From Erythrobacter sp. (lineage in GTDB: Bacteria; Pseudomonadota; Alphaproteobacteria; Sphingomonadales; Sphingomonadaceae), in NCBI GenBank assembly GCA_020629385.1, contig JAHDDJ010000002.1, positions 1 to 40,219 on the forward strand: a stretch of 40,219 bases of DNA. Reading direction: 5' to 3'. Below the pieces are notes generated by a model that saw only the letters and a list, made by a program, of their open reading frames with translations, was not told the origin of the DNA and did no database searches. A program made the translations under genes and the position numbers. This document shows, piece by piece, positions 7,088-15,148 of the stretch (position 1 is its first letter; every line of letters starts with the position of its first letter).

Positions 7088-7727
7088 GGTTCAGGGAAGC
7101 GATGAATGGCTTGCCGCGCGTGCGGGCAAAGTAACCGCCTCAATGCTGGTCAATGTCATGATGGATAAGACGACAGCAGGCTACCAAAACTACATGGCGC
7201 AAATCGTTTGTGAGCGCCTGACAGGAAAGCCGATTGAGACGTTCAAAAGCCCCGCAATGGAGCATGGCAGCGAAACCGAAGATCAGGCCCGTGCTTTCTA
7301 CACGCTGACATCGGGCAATGCAGTCGATGAGGTGGGCTTCATCCCGCACCCAACCCTTGCAGGATCAGGGGCGTCTCCTGATGGGTTGGTTCAACGCGGC
7401 TTGGGTCTGGTTGAGATTAAATGCCCACAGCTTGCGAAACACATGAAAAACCTTTTGGGGGGAAAAATGGATCGTGCCTACAGCCTTCAAATGCAGTGGC
7501 AGATGGAGTGCACGGGGGCAGAATGGTGCGATTTTGTTTCGTTCAATCCCGAGTTTCCCAGTGAATTGCAGATGATAATTCTTCGGGTTGATAGAGACGA
7601 AGAAGTGATCAGTGAGCTTAGGTCAGCAATCACAGAATTTTTGGCGGAGGTTGATCAGAAAGAGAAGATGCTGCGCGGGATGATCCCAGACGACCCAGCC
7701 TTGCAAGCACCACAGGAGGCCGCGTGA
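7080..7727 (+). CDS. YqaJ/lambda-exonuclease-like recombination nuclease
   Basis: The protein has 215 residues, with ATG 7080 lying inside the end of the ERF gene. The PD-(D/E)XK nuclease centre is visible as GSGASPDGLV (D101) and LVEIKCP (E112, K114). The upstream helix SETEDQARAFY may give another acidic ligand, and QMQWQMECTG matches the family's C-terminal core. The enzyme resects 5' ends of double-stranded DNA and loads the ERF annealase, as Exo-Beta does in lambda. Length is normal. Confidence 0.88.
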   Translation: MREVQGSDEWLAARAGKVTASMLVNVMMDKTTAGYQNYMAQIVCERLTGKPIETFKSPAMEHGSETEDQARAFYTLTSGNAVDEVGFIPHPTLAGSGASPDGLVQRGLGLVEIKCPQLAKHMKNLLGGKMDRAYSLQMQWQMECTGAEWCDFVSFNPEFPSELQMIILRVDRDEEVISELRSAITEFLAEVDQKEKMLRGMIPDDPALQAPQEAA

Positions 7728-8104
7728 TGGCAGGTCAGACTGTGCTTTTGACTGGCCATGCGCAACGAGCCAACGCTCACTTGCTCATCGACACCGCTCC
7801 TGACGGGGCGGTTGTCAACGTGCGTGAGGCCACGAGAAACGCAGATCAAAACGCTAAAATGTGGGCTATGCTTTCGGATATATCTCGGGCCAAGCCAGAG
7901 GGTCGCAATTGGACCACCGACACTTGGAAGGCCGCGTTTATGCATAGCCTTGGCCATCAAGTGCAGTTTTGTGAGGGGCTAGACAATTCTGGGCCGTTCC
8001 CAGTGGGCTTTAAGTCATCGCGCCTGAGTAAGTCACAGATGGCTGACCTGATAACGGTCATTGCTGAATATGGTGACCGCCATGGGGTTAGGTGGACGGC
8101 ATGA
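7727..8104 (+). CDS. NinB-like recombination mediator
   Basis: The protein has 125 residues from ATG 7727 with GGAGG 8 bases upstream (GTG 7724 also possible). Family features are NADQNAKMWAMLSDIS near residue 40, NWTTDTWKAAFMHSLG in the middle and SRLSKSQMADLITVIAEYGDRHGV at the end. Lambda NinB (Orf) binds single-stranded DNA and SSB and can replace RecFOR in loading recombinases. It sits between YqaJ and a Ref-like nuclease in an overlapping operon. Confidence 0.85.
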   Translation: MAGQTVLLTGHAQRANAHLLIDTAPDGAVVNVREATRNADQNAKMWAMLSDISRAKPEGRNWTTDTWKAAFMHSLGHQVQFCEGLDNSGPFPVGFKSSRLSKSQMADLITVIAEYGDRHGVRWTA

Positions 8105-8448
8105 ACCTATCCGGCCTTCCCCCGCTGCAAAAGACCGGCAACCCTCAATCAACACCAGAGGGCAGGGCACACATGGCCCGCGTTGCCAAGCTGCCATGCG
8201 TCATTTGCTACGAGTACGGGATGCAACAGAAAAGCCGGACAACCGTACATCACTGCATTCACGGCAGGTACGGAACACGCAAGGCACCCGACACGATGGT
8301 GATAGCTCTTTGCGAGGGCCACCATCAAGGCAACTTCGACGCCTCAAAGATCGCAATTCACAGGCAACCCAAGAAATGGCGAGAAGAATATGGGGACGAT
8401 ACCTCATGGCTATCTTGGGTCGAAAACCAACTCGGAGCAGACCAATGA
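8101..8448 (+). CDS. Ref-like recombination enhancement nuclease
   Basis: The protein has 115 residues from ATG 8101 (ATGA overlap). It shows an HNH-type metal-binding layout: LPCVICYEYG, TVHHCIHGR, MVIALCEGHHQG, and a final IHRQPKKWREEYGDD. These match P1 Ref, an HNH nuclease that nicks DNA at RecA-formed displacement loops. The context with ERF, YqaJ and NinB supports a recombination role. The family is recognised from motif pattern only. Confidence 0.75.
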   Translation: MNLSGLPPLQKTGNPQSTPEGRAHMARVAKLPCVICYEYGMQQKSRTTVHHCIHGRYGTRKAPDTMVIALCEGHHQGNFDASKIAIHRQPKKWREEYGDDTSWLSWVENQLGADQ

Positions 8449-8888
8449 TCACACTACCGCAGGAGCCTTGGAAGCCCACACCAGCCCCACAGCCGCCCGT
8501 AGAACGCCAAGCCGTGGGCTACATGGGCACACCCACCACAAAACCACGCACCGCCACCCCACGGGCTTCTCCGTCGCCATGTCGTCTTGACGCAATGAGT
8601 GAAGACGCCCTGCGCAAGGCGATGTTGAAAAAGCTGGGCCATGTTCCCCCGTTGTGGGCGCGACTGCCGCCAGTGCCAAAGTCGAGTGCAAATGCCGGAA
8701 CAACCCGCCCTGTTCAAAGACGACGCAAGCATGTTCTGGGCTTCTTTGCTGAAAACCCCGGCGCTCTCACCTCCGAAGTCTCAGATGCTCTTTGCGTTCG
8801 CATGGAAACAATCAGCAACGATGTAAGCGCCCTTGTGGGGCAGGGCAGGCTCAAGCGGATCGCCAATGCGCGATATGAGGTGGTGTGA
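8445..8888 (+). CDS. Proline-rich protein with C-terminal winged helix
   Basis: The protein has 147 residues from ATG 8445 by ATGA overlap. In the same frame a longer open reading extends back to 8061 over the Ref-like gene, but that part is a shadow. Residues 1-50 are rich in proline and threonine. Residues about 95-147 form a likely winged HTH: KHVLGFFAENPGALTSEVSD, then METISNDVSALVGQGRLKRI. It may be a DNA-binding regulator or a replication accessory protein. No family name can be given. Confidence 0.6.
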   Translation: MITLPQEPWKPTPAPQPPVERQAVGYMGTPTTKPRTATPRASPSPCRLDAMSEDALRKAMLKKLGHVPPLWARLPPVPKSSANAGTTRPVQRRRKHVLGFFAENPGALTSEVSDALCVRMETISNDVSALVGQGRLKRIANARYEVV

Positions 8889-9088
8889 TGGCTAGGTTCA
8901 AGTTTAGGGGCGGCTCGCAAGGACTTGAGATCGTCCAATACAGCGACCAAAATGAAGAAGTCTCGTCAATTTGCGTTCCAGATAATCAGGTTCGGGTGCT
9001 GGGCGAAAACCTCATTGAATTTGCCGATGCAAATGATGCGATATTCAGTGTTTTCCAATTTAGCCTTGAGGGAAGCGCCAATGACTGA
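8888..9088 (+). CDS. Small hypothetical early protein
   Basis: The protein has 66 residues. ATG 8888 lies on the preceding stop (GTG 8885 is in frame too). The sequence alternates short beta-prone runs (KFRGGSQGLEIVQYS, SSICVPDNQVRVLG), which suggests a small beta fold. No known domain is visible. It overlaps the next gene by 8 bases and so is part of the early operon. Confidence 0.55.
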   Translation: MARFKFRGGSQGLEIVQYSDQNEEVSSICVPDNQVRVLGENLIEFADANDAIFSVFQFSLEGSAND

Positions 9089-9269
9089 ACGTTTTTTTGG
9101 TCTGACCCGCAGAAGTTTCGATCAGGGCGAAATCCGCGTCATGGCAAAAATGGTAGGGCAGGCAATGACCAAACAACAGCGCACAGAACGGATCATAGCC
9201 CGCATCAACGCAGGTATCAGCACACCCGCTCTAGACGTGATTGAGCGCACATTGGGTTTGAGGGGGTAG
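9081..9269 (+). CDS. Small hypothetical early protein
   Basis: The protein has 62 residues from ATG 9081, overlapping the previous gene. It ends with a helical, basic stretch (KQQRTERIIARINAGIS, TPALDVIERTLGLRG) that could bind nucleic acid. The longer frame starting at 8925 is only open by chance upstream. Function unknown. Confidence 0.55.
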   Translation: MTERFFGLTRRSFDQGEIRVMAKMVGQAMTKQQRTERIIARINAGISTPALDVIERTLGLRG

Positions 9270-9273
9270 GGCG

Positions 9274-9795
9274 GTGGCGAAATCAAAGAGCAAGCGCCTG
9301 AAAAAGGCCGTAAGCGTTCCACCCATTCCTTGGGGAGGGGATCACGGCACAGGCACACAGGCAGCCAAGGCAGGCACAAAGCTGGTCGCAGTCAAGGATA
9401 GCAACGGCAAGAACCCAAACAATTTGGGTCAGAGGAAACGCATCATCGTTCTGGATGACATGCTGCGACGTGGGACAATCACAATGCGCCAGCATCAAGC
9501 GGGGATTGCCATTCAAGAGGCATATTGCCGGGTTGAAATGCTTTCAAGCGGCGGGCCACTAAAGGAGCAGGTTCAGTCATCGCCAAAACCAGATGCTGCC
9601 GTGGCAATTCAGGTTGGCGCAAATAGCCGGTTGGTCCATGTGATGAAGCCGGTGTTGCAATCAAACCGGGGCCTTATTGAGGCGGTGTGCTGGCACAACA
9701 AGCCACTTCGCAGCGCCATTCGAGGTGGTTTTGTGCGAGGGTATACGCGGTTTCGGGAAACACTAGATGTTGTGGCCGATCACCTTTGCTATTGA
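9274..9795 (+). CDS. Last early gene; possible DUF6456-like late regulator
   Basis: The protein has 173 residues from GTG 9274, four bases after the previous stop. The N-terminus is very basic (MAKSKSKRLKKA). The core LDDMLRRGTITMRQHQAGI and the end SAIRGGFVRGYTRFRETLDVVADHL resemble the DUF6456-type proteins of alphaproteobacteria, a group that includes regulators of gene transfer agents. Standing last in the early operon, right before the late promoter, it is in the position of an activator or antiterminator such as lambda Q. The resemblance is weak and the function is inference. Confidence 0.5.
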   Translation: MAKSKSKRLKKAVSVPPIPWGGDHGTGTQAAKAGTKLVAVKDSNGKNPNNLGQRKRIIVLDDMLRRGTITMRQHQAGIAIQEAYCRVEMLSSGGPLKEQVQSSPKPDAAVAIQVGANSRLVHVMKPVLQSNRGLIEAVCWHNKPLRSAIRGGFVRGYTRFRETLDVVADHLCY

Positions 9796-9818
9796 CGGGA
9801 AATAAACAGTCGTATATT
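9792..9818 (+). promoter_or_regulatory. Possible promoter before tRNA and virion genes
   Basis: TTGACG (9792-9797) and TATATT (9813-9818) are 15 bases apart, a little short for sigma-70. A TACAAT follows at 9821-9826. It overlaps the stop of the early operon and points to the tRNA and the late genes. Confidence 0.45.
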
Positions 9819-10045
9819 TGTACAATACGGGCGAGGCGTACTGACGCTAGGCCTGATAACTATCCCAAATAGACCTATTTGAAATACCGGACAGTAAAGC
9901 CGGTCAATGTCTGCAATTCTGTTTGCCTCTGGATTTGCAGGCCTCCTTGTGGAGATAGCGAGGCAATGCGTTGAAAGCTGCCCGTCGGCCTCAACAAAGA
10001 TAATTGCTTTCGGTCTAACCGGCGGTGATAGGGCGGGCCAATTTA
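9819..10045. other. Non-coding leader between early and late modules
   Basis: These 227 bases, together with 10123-10244 beyond the tRNA, hold no convincing gene. I see a small CCGG-N9-CCGG dyad near 9893-9911 without a T-tract and no clear terminator. The stretch may serve as a long leader of the late transcript. Confidence 0.4.
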
Positions 10046-10122
10046 GTCGGTGTAGCTCAGTCTGGTAGAGCAGCGGTCTCCAAAACCGCGTGTCGTAGGT
10101 TCAAATCCTGCCACCTTCGCCA
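10046..10122 (+). tRNA. tRNA-Trp (CCA anticodon) with imperfect acceptor stem
   Basis: A full cloverleaf can be drawn. The D arm is GCTC...GAGC (10055-10071) and the anticodon stem is GCGGT/ACCGC around loop CTCCAAA, giving anticodon CCA. The T stem is GTAGG/CCTGC (10095-10111, one GU pair) with loop TTCAAAT. Discriminator G is at 10119 and an encoded CCA at 10120-10122. The acceptor stem 10046-10052 against 10112-10118 has two adjacent mismatches (positions 2 and 3, U-U and C-U). Confidence 0.85.
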
Positions 10123-10244
10123 ATACCCCGCCACACTCCAAACCGGCCCGCCGTCGCTGGTCATCGCACATGCTACCCGCTGTGGATTGGGGCTTTCTGT
10201 CTGTTGCGGGAATGTCGAGGGCGGCAGTTATCAGGGTGAACACG

Positions 10245-10637
10245 ATGAAGCTGTGCATTCACCACCAGCCATTTGATGTTGATGTATCAAGCGGCACTAA
10301 TCACGCAGCGCATCAATGGCATGAACTTTGCGCAGCCTTTGGCGTTACTGAGCTGGCCGTAGTCAACGAAACGGGTGAGCCGTTTCCCGCGATAAACGAT
10401 AGCGTTTTGGTGCGAGAGATTACCGGCGTCGATCAATTGTCTGGAGAGAGGGTTTTCCTAGAGGTCGGCCCGCATCCTTCTGTTGATGGCGCAGACATTG
10501 GCGATGCTTGGCTAGTGATCGGTGGAGCGGCGGGGAATTTTGAGATGGGTAGATATCTTACCATTCCTGTAGAAACGTCTCTTTACCCAAGAGAGGCTGC
10601 AGCGATTGCTCTTTGGGAGCTTTCCAAGTGGCGGTAG
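10245..10637 (+). CDS. Hypothetical protein, first gene of late module
   Basis: The protein has 130 residues from ATG 10245, with AGGGTG six bases upstream. An in-frame extension to 10170 lacks a ribosome site. The sequence is soluble and mixed alpha/beta (MKLCIHHQPFDVDVSSG ... AAAIALWELSKWR), with no known motif. It overlaps the following virion gene by 10 bases, which suggests a virion or assembly role. Confidence 0.6.
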   Translation: MKLCIHHQPFDVDVSSGTNHAAHQWHELCAAFGVTELAVVNETGEPFPAINDSVLVREITGVDQLSGERVFLEVGPHPSVDGADIGDAWLVIGGAAGNFEMGRYLTIPVETSLYPREAAAIALWELSKWR

Positions 10638-12139
10638 CGCTAGTCGGTTCGGTTCAGAACAACGCCGAAAGCCAAGCCGGGTGGGCAAACGGTGGCATTG
10701 AGGGAGAGCTTTCCTATCAGGGCGTGTCATCCTACGGCGCTAAGGTGGGTTCGGGTACGACGCGATTTTACCACACCGGAACAGCACGCAACTTTGCGAC
10801 CGGCGGTGTAAACGAAGGCGACCACATTATTGTTATTCTCGGGTCTCTAACGCCGGGAAAATTGGACACAAAGGTCAATGGTGGCCTTGGCATTGTTTGC
10901 GGGACATCTGGAACGGTTTTCGGCGAATGGTTCGTTGATGGGTCGGACACCAAATCACCCACAACGCTATTCCTGCCATATATAATTGATCCGGCATCCG
11001 ATTTTGACGCGGTATCAGGTGGGTTAACAACGACGGGAAATCCCGCGCAGCTATCTGCGGCTAACGTTTTTGGTGGGCGCTTTGATGCCACCTCCGGGAT
11101 TATGGGTAACTTCAACAATGGCTTGGTCGATCAGATCACCATTGGCACCGGGCTTCGAGGCACAGGTGTGGGCGGAACCCTGCAAGAGTGGATTGACACA
11201 GACGAAGGGACAACAGGCAATCGCTATGGCTTCCTCACTACTCGTGAGGGTGTCGTGTACATGCAGGGCAAGATGTACTTTGGAAGCGCAGCGTCTTCCT
11301 ATGCTTTCTCTGATACCGATAAGGTGATCATTTTCCCGGATGTTCCGGTAGCGGCGGATTTCTTTGAGATTGTAGTTGAAAACGCTGGGTCAGTTGTGAC
11401 CTTCGACGGCTTTACAATTCAGGCTCCTGGAACTCCGAAAGTCACGATGACTTATGTCTCTGGGACTTGGAACATTACCAACAGTACGATCGACGGGGCT
11501 TTTTCGTTTGTTGGTGGGGCGGGTCTCACGCTTGACGGAACCAAGATAACCAATTCTGGAACGATCACACAGAACGGCGCGACTATTCAGAATGGATCAG
11601 TCCTAACATCCACCGCCACAACGGCACTTGTCATGGACGCATCTAGTTTGGTGTCGGGAATGACGTTTGCGAACAACAACATCGCCATTGATGCGACAGC
11701 CGCAATTGTTGCCGGGGAAGTGAACATCGACGCCTGTAAGTTTTCAGGCAATACGACCGACATCACGGTTAACAGCCCTGATGACATAACTATTAATATG
11801 CTTAACGGGTCTGACGCCGCCACTTGCACCAATACGGGCGCAGGGACGTGCACAATCTCTAATGCAGTACCTGTGGCTTTCTCAGGGATTGTTCCCGGCT
11901 CAAGGCTCTACGTTGAGGCTGCCGCAACTGTTGGAAGCGTGACGGCGGGCGACATTCTGGTCAATGAGATCATCGTTACCGATCCTGCGACATTTGGCCG
12001 AAACTTTGAGGGCGACCTGCCCATAACCTACCGAGTCCGCAAGGCATCATCGCCGCCATTTTACAGGCCGATTGAAAGCAGCGGAACAATCACGGGCGCG
12101 GGGTTTTCCGCGACAATCAACCAAATTTTAGATCAATAG
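10628..12139 (+). CDS. Beta-rich virion protein, probable fibre or spike
   Basis: The protein has 503 residues. GTG 10628 has GGGAG 8 bases upstream; the TTG at 10613 is less likely. From about residue 250 it is a repetitive, Thr/Gly/Asn-rich stretch (NITNSTIDGAFSF, GLTLDGTKITNSG, TITQNGATIQNG) of the type found in parallel beta-helices, as in tail spikes. The C-terminus is a compact beta domain (YRVRKASSPPFYRPIES). It shares that end with the next protein (RVRDGAGTPIKTFETTGT), so the two are probably paralogous in their C-terminal domains. It probably binds host surface or forms a decoration, which is inference. Confidence 0.65.
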   Translation: MAVALVGSVQNNAESQAGWANGGIEGELSYQGVSSYGAKVGSGTTRFYHTGTARNFATGGVNEGDHIIVILGSLTPGKLDTKVNGGLGIVCGTSGTVFGEWFVDGSDTKSPTTLFLPYIIDPASDFDAVSGGLTTTGNPAQLSAANVFGGRFDATSGIMGNFNNGLVDQITIGTGLRGTGVGGTLQEWIDTDEGTTGNRYGFLTTREGVVYMQGKMYFGSAASSYAFSDTDKVIIFPDVPVAADFFEIVVENAGSVVTFDGFTIQAPGTPKVTMTYVSGTWNITNSTIDGAFSFVGGAGLTLDGTKITNSGTITQNGATIQNGSVLTSTATTALVMDASSLVSGMTFANNNIAIDATAAIVAGEVNIDACKFSGNTTDITVNSPDDITINMLNGSDAATCTNTGAGTCTISNAVPVAFSGIVPGSRLYVEAAATVGSVTAGDILVNEIIVTDPATFGRNFEGDLPITYRVRKASSPPFYRPIESSGTITGAGFSATINQILDQ

Positions 12140-12148
12140 GAGGCTTGA

Positions 12149-13831
12149 ATGCCTATTGTAGCTGCTGACTGGTCCGTTGATCAGGCGACTGGTGATGTCC
12201 GGTATATTGGCGATGACCACGGCGGGGCCGCCCCGTCTTATGCCACCGTGATCGAGTTTCACCGCTGGATTGAAGATTTGGCGGATGACGCCACTTTTGT
12301 TGGCGATGACGAGATGGACATTACCATCCAAACGCCAACTGATCGATCAACTGATAACATCATCACGATGATCAATGGCTTTAACATTGACGACAACGCC
12401 GCCGAGCATCTCTACGATGGCTCGATCATTCAGGCAGGCGGCAACACGATTTACGATGGTATCGTGAACTTTGGTAACACGCCAACGATCCAGATTATCC
12501 AGAACGGTGCAGTTCTTGCAGATGACTGGTGGAACAGCAACGGCGGCCTGAACAGCGACAGCGCGGCGGGTATCTCGCATCGTTTTATGATCAAGGTCCG
12601 CGACGGCGGCGTAGATATCGACGGACGTCGCCTTGTCGGCACAACCCGAAATTACGGCAAGACTTTTGCAGAGTTCTCGATCAACGGTACAGCCCGAGGC
12701 AACAACGTTCTGGCACTGTCCGAAAGCGACGACCTGAACAACCAGACGCTTGAAGCCACAATCGGGGCAATTGCCGACATTACCAACCTCAACGAGGGCT
12801 ATATCGGCGCTGATGTTTCGGGCGATGGCGTAGACGAGTTCTACTATTCGCAGTGGGATATCGGGGCCAACTCGATCAACACATTCTACGAATACACCAA
12901 ATATTTGACACGTGAGGGGTCAGCAGAAACCCTGTACGGCTTGCCGGGTGAGTTGTTCCGGGGAATTACCCACGAAATTGCCATTGACAACCCGACTGGG
13001 ACATTTGTGGAGCCGGAGGCGGTTTCTTGGGCTGGTGGCACAGGCCAACTTTTGGCTATCGACAGCACGACCGCCGGAACCACTATGTGGATCCAGCTCC
13101 TCACCGGATCGGCCCCAACGGACAACACTACAATTACCGGCGGCACATCTGCTGCGACGGCTGATGTAAATGTAACCGTGACGAGCTACGTTCCGTCGCC
13201 CAATTTCGCAGGCCAATCTACAGGCTCAGCGATTATTGGCGCATATGGTTTGGGTATTGAGCCTGCCGATCTGTCGGCCTCTGATCTCCTGACAGACCTG
13301 ACTGGTGCATCAGTTCAGCCGCCGAACAATGTCACGTTCTCAGTTAACGGACTTGTGGTCGGTGAGGACCGCGTTCTCGTGGGGCCTGAAAGCGGAGGCG
13401 CATTGGATGTATCGCAGCTCTCGCTCAGCGGCACACTTTCAACAGACGATATCACTTCCATTGTTGTTTCCACAGCAATCCCAAGCGACACCCCGGCCAG
13501 TGGAACAATTCGGGTTCAGGATGACAGTGGACTGTTCCGCCGCTTGGAATATTCCAGCTACACTGGCTCGACATTCACAATAACCAGCACTGATGGAAAC
13601 GAGGATTTTGCTGCAGTAAATGCAACGACGGCAAACAATGTGTTTATCAGCTACATAGATAAGCTGGCCACGGCTACTACCGAGACATTCACCGGCGTTT
13701 ACCTTGCTGACCGGCCATTGTTTATCAGGGTGCGGGACGGTGCAGGCACGCCCATCAAGACCTTTGAGACAACCGGCACGCTCGGTTCTGCGGGCGGATC
13801 TACTACGGTTATCCGTACATCCGATGAGTAA
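12149..13831 (+). CDS. Virion structural protein with shared C-terminal domain
   Basis: The protein has 560 residues from ATG 12149 after a GGAGG. Residues 1-250 are a Gly/Asp-rich mixed beta region (NTIYDGIVNFGNTPTIQII, DDWWNSNGGLNS). The middle, about 250-350, contains GTFVEPEAVSWAGGTGQLLAI followed by TTAGTTMWIQLLTG. The end carries RPLFIRVRDGAGTPIKTFET, similar to the previous protein's end. Large proteins of this style occur in marine siphophages as fibres or surface proteins. No enzyme motif is visible. Confidence 0.65.
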   Translation: MPIVAADWSVDQATGDVRYIGDDHGGAAPSYATVIEFHRWIEDLADDATFVGDDEMDITIQTPTDRSTDNIITMINGFNIDDNAAEHLYDGSIIQAGGNTIYDGIVNFGNTPTIQIIQNGAVLADDWWNSNGGLNSDSAAGISHRFMIKVRDGGVDIDGRRLVGTTRNYGKTFAEFSINGTARGNNVLALSESDDLNNQTLEATIGAIADITNLNEGYIGADVSGDGVDEFYYSQWDIGANSINTFYEYTKYLTREGSAETLYGLPGELFRGITHEIAIDNPTGTFVEPEAVSWAGGTGQLLAIDSTTAGTTMWIQLLTGSAPTDNTTITGGTSAATADVNVTVTSYVPSPNFAGQSTGSAIIGAYGLGIEPADLSASDLLTDLTGASVQPPNNVTFSVNGLVVGEDRVLVGPESGGALDVSQLSLSGTLSTDDITSIVVSTAIPSDTPASGTIRVQDDSGLFRRLEYSSYTGSTFTITSTDGNEDFAAVNATTANNVFISYIDKLATATTETFTGVYLADRPLFIRVRDGAGTPIKTFETTGTLGSAGGSTTVIRTSDE

Positions 13832-14039
13832 TGAGCCGGGTCTTTCTCTGGGCCGTCTTGTGGCGGCAGAGAGAAACGCAAACGCATCACTCCAGGCCGC
13901 AAAGAACCTATCAGAGCAGGTTTCTGCACTGGATGCACAGGTTAAGAAGCTGCAAGCCCAGCTCGCTCAATCTGAGGCTATGCTTGCAGCACTTAACGGC
14001 AGGACCGCCGCAATGATTGGAAGTGGGCCAACCGGGTAG
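13824..14039 (+). CDS. Short coiled-coil protein
   Basis: The protein has 71 residues from ATG 13824, overlapping the previous stop by 8 bases. Residues about 10-55 (LVAAERNANASLQAAKNLS, EQVSALDAQVKKLQAQLAQS) form a strong heptad coiled coil. It may trimerise or attach a fibre, or act as a chaperone for the large upstream protein. There is no recognisable ribosome site, so translational coupling is likely. Confidence 0.65.
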   Translation: MSNEPGLSLGRLVAAERNANASLQAAKNLSEQVSALDAQVKKLQAQLAQSEAMLAALNGRTAAMIGSGPTG

Positions 14040-14042
14040 GCT

Positions 14043-14588
14043 ATGGCGTATTCTGTCAATTGGATCACAAGGGTTGTGACTGTTCCGCAGTCCGACCTAA
14101 CGCCGATCAGCGCGGATGTTTTTGAGTTGGATGTTCTCAGCTTTTGGGCGGAGATACACGATATTCAGGACGGCGAGGGGATGCCATACGACACGATTAT
14201 GGCCAGTAACGCGCCTGTTTCGCTTTCGGGTCTTACCTTGGCTCGCACGGTTGAGGTCATAAACGGATACAGAATTGAGTTTGAGGACGGGGCCTATCAG
14301 GTCAATCTAACGGGTGCGAACAACAACATCCTTGATGCTCGCGTTCAAAACCAAGTCTCAATCAACGCCAACAACTCTGCGGGCTTGCAGGTCGTAGATG
14401 CGGGGGCGGGTGGAGGCCATATCTGCGCCCAAGATGTGGAGTTCTCAGTGGGTGAGCCACAATTATTCGCAAGCCTTTCTGAGTATGAAGTCTGCGTTTC
14501 ATTGCCCGATCTTGTGACGATTGTCATGCCCGAAGGCATTGAGGTGGGCTTACCTGAGGCAATTCAAATAGAGGCATGCCGATGCTGA
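14043..14588 (+). CDS. Hypothetical virion protein (phage family of unknown role)
   Basis: The protein has 181 residues from ATG 14043. The opening MAYSVNWITRVVTVPQSDLT and the later VEVINGYRIEFEDGAYQVNL with GANNNILDARVQNQVSINANNSAGL resemble a protein I recall from several alphaproteobacterial phages near tail fibre genes, without a known function. It looks beta-rich and soluble. The last 40 residues have three cysteines and an amphipathic end. It overlaps the next gene by 13 bases. Confidence 0.6.
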   Translation: MAYSVNWITRVVTVPQSDLTPISADVFELDVLSFWAEIHDIQDGEGMPYDTIMASNAPVSLSGLTLARTVEVINGYRIEFEDGAYQVNLTGANNNILDARVQNQVSINANNSAGLQVVDAGAGGGHICAQDVEFSVGEPQLFASLSEYEVCVSLPDLVTIVMPEGIEVGLPEAIQIEACRC

Positions 14589-14866
14589 TCAACAGAGCCT
14601 ATGGCGATGAAAGCCCTATTCGCATTTTGTGGAAGAACAACCCCAAGCTGGATGACGTCACTGGCGTTTTGATGCGGGTGTATGATGACGGCAACCGGAC
14701 AACACTGATTGAAACACTGACAGGAGAGCGCAGGGGTTTTGATCCCGGTGCTTTCTTTCCCGTCATAAACCCCGACTGGGTAGGAACGCGGCATTATGAG
14801 ATTGGCCTCCTTCGAGGGACTGAGGAAGAAGTGCTTCGCGGGCTGAGCCATTGGACGCAAAGCTAA
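14576..14866 (+). CDS. Hypothetical virion-associated protein
   Basis: The protein has 96 residues from ATG 14576; ATG 14582 is also possible. It is a small beta-rich protein (YGDESPIRILWKNNPKLDD, GVLMRVYDDGNRTTLIETL) without known motif. It overlaps the previous gene. Its TAA stop is in the same frame as the following HNH gene and only 6 bases before that gene's apparent CTG start. Confidence 0.6.
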   Translation: MPMLINRAYGDESPIRILWKNNPKLDDVTGVLMRVYDDGNRTTLIETLTGERRGFDPGAFFPVINPDWVGTRHYEIGLLRGTEEEVLRGLSHWTQS

Positions 14867-14872
14867 CCCACC

Positions 14873-15148
14873 CTGTCGAAGTACCCGTACAATACGCAGC
14901 GCTGGCAGCGGCTCACAGCCAAGATAAGGGCAAGGGACGGCATGGTGTGCCAGCAGACAGGAACACCACTGACAGGCGGGCACAATCAGCCTCATAGCGC
15001 AGTGGTAGACCATATCATTCCGCACAGGGGCGACGAGGCGCTAATGTGGGACGAGGCAAACCTGCAACTGGTAAGCAAGGCATACCACGACGGCGATAAG
15101 AGACGGATCGAACGCAGCAAGAGAATGCAGCGTGATGACGGGTGGTGA
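14873..15148 (+). CDS. HNH endonuclease next to terminase, CTG start
   Basis: The 91-residue frame reads SKYPYNTQRWQRLTAKIRARDGMVC and then HSAVVDHIIPH, EANLQLVSKAYHDGDK. It has the HNH core (VDHIIPH, N of EANLQ, H of AYH) and the basic N-terminus NTQRWQRL typical of phage terminase-linked HNH nucleases. No ATG, GTG or TTG lies between the upstream stop (14864-14866) and the conserved N-terminus. CTG 14873 is therefore the only full-length start; ATG 14942 would cut off a conserved part. HNH nucleases beside TerS/TerL are needed for cos-type DNA cutting in phages such as HK97. Confidence 0.75.
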   Translation: MSKYPYNTQRWQRLTAKIRARDGMVCQQTGTPLTGGHNQPHSAVVDHIIPHRGDEALMWDEANLQLVSKAYHDGDKRRIERSKRMQRDDGW

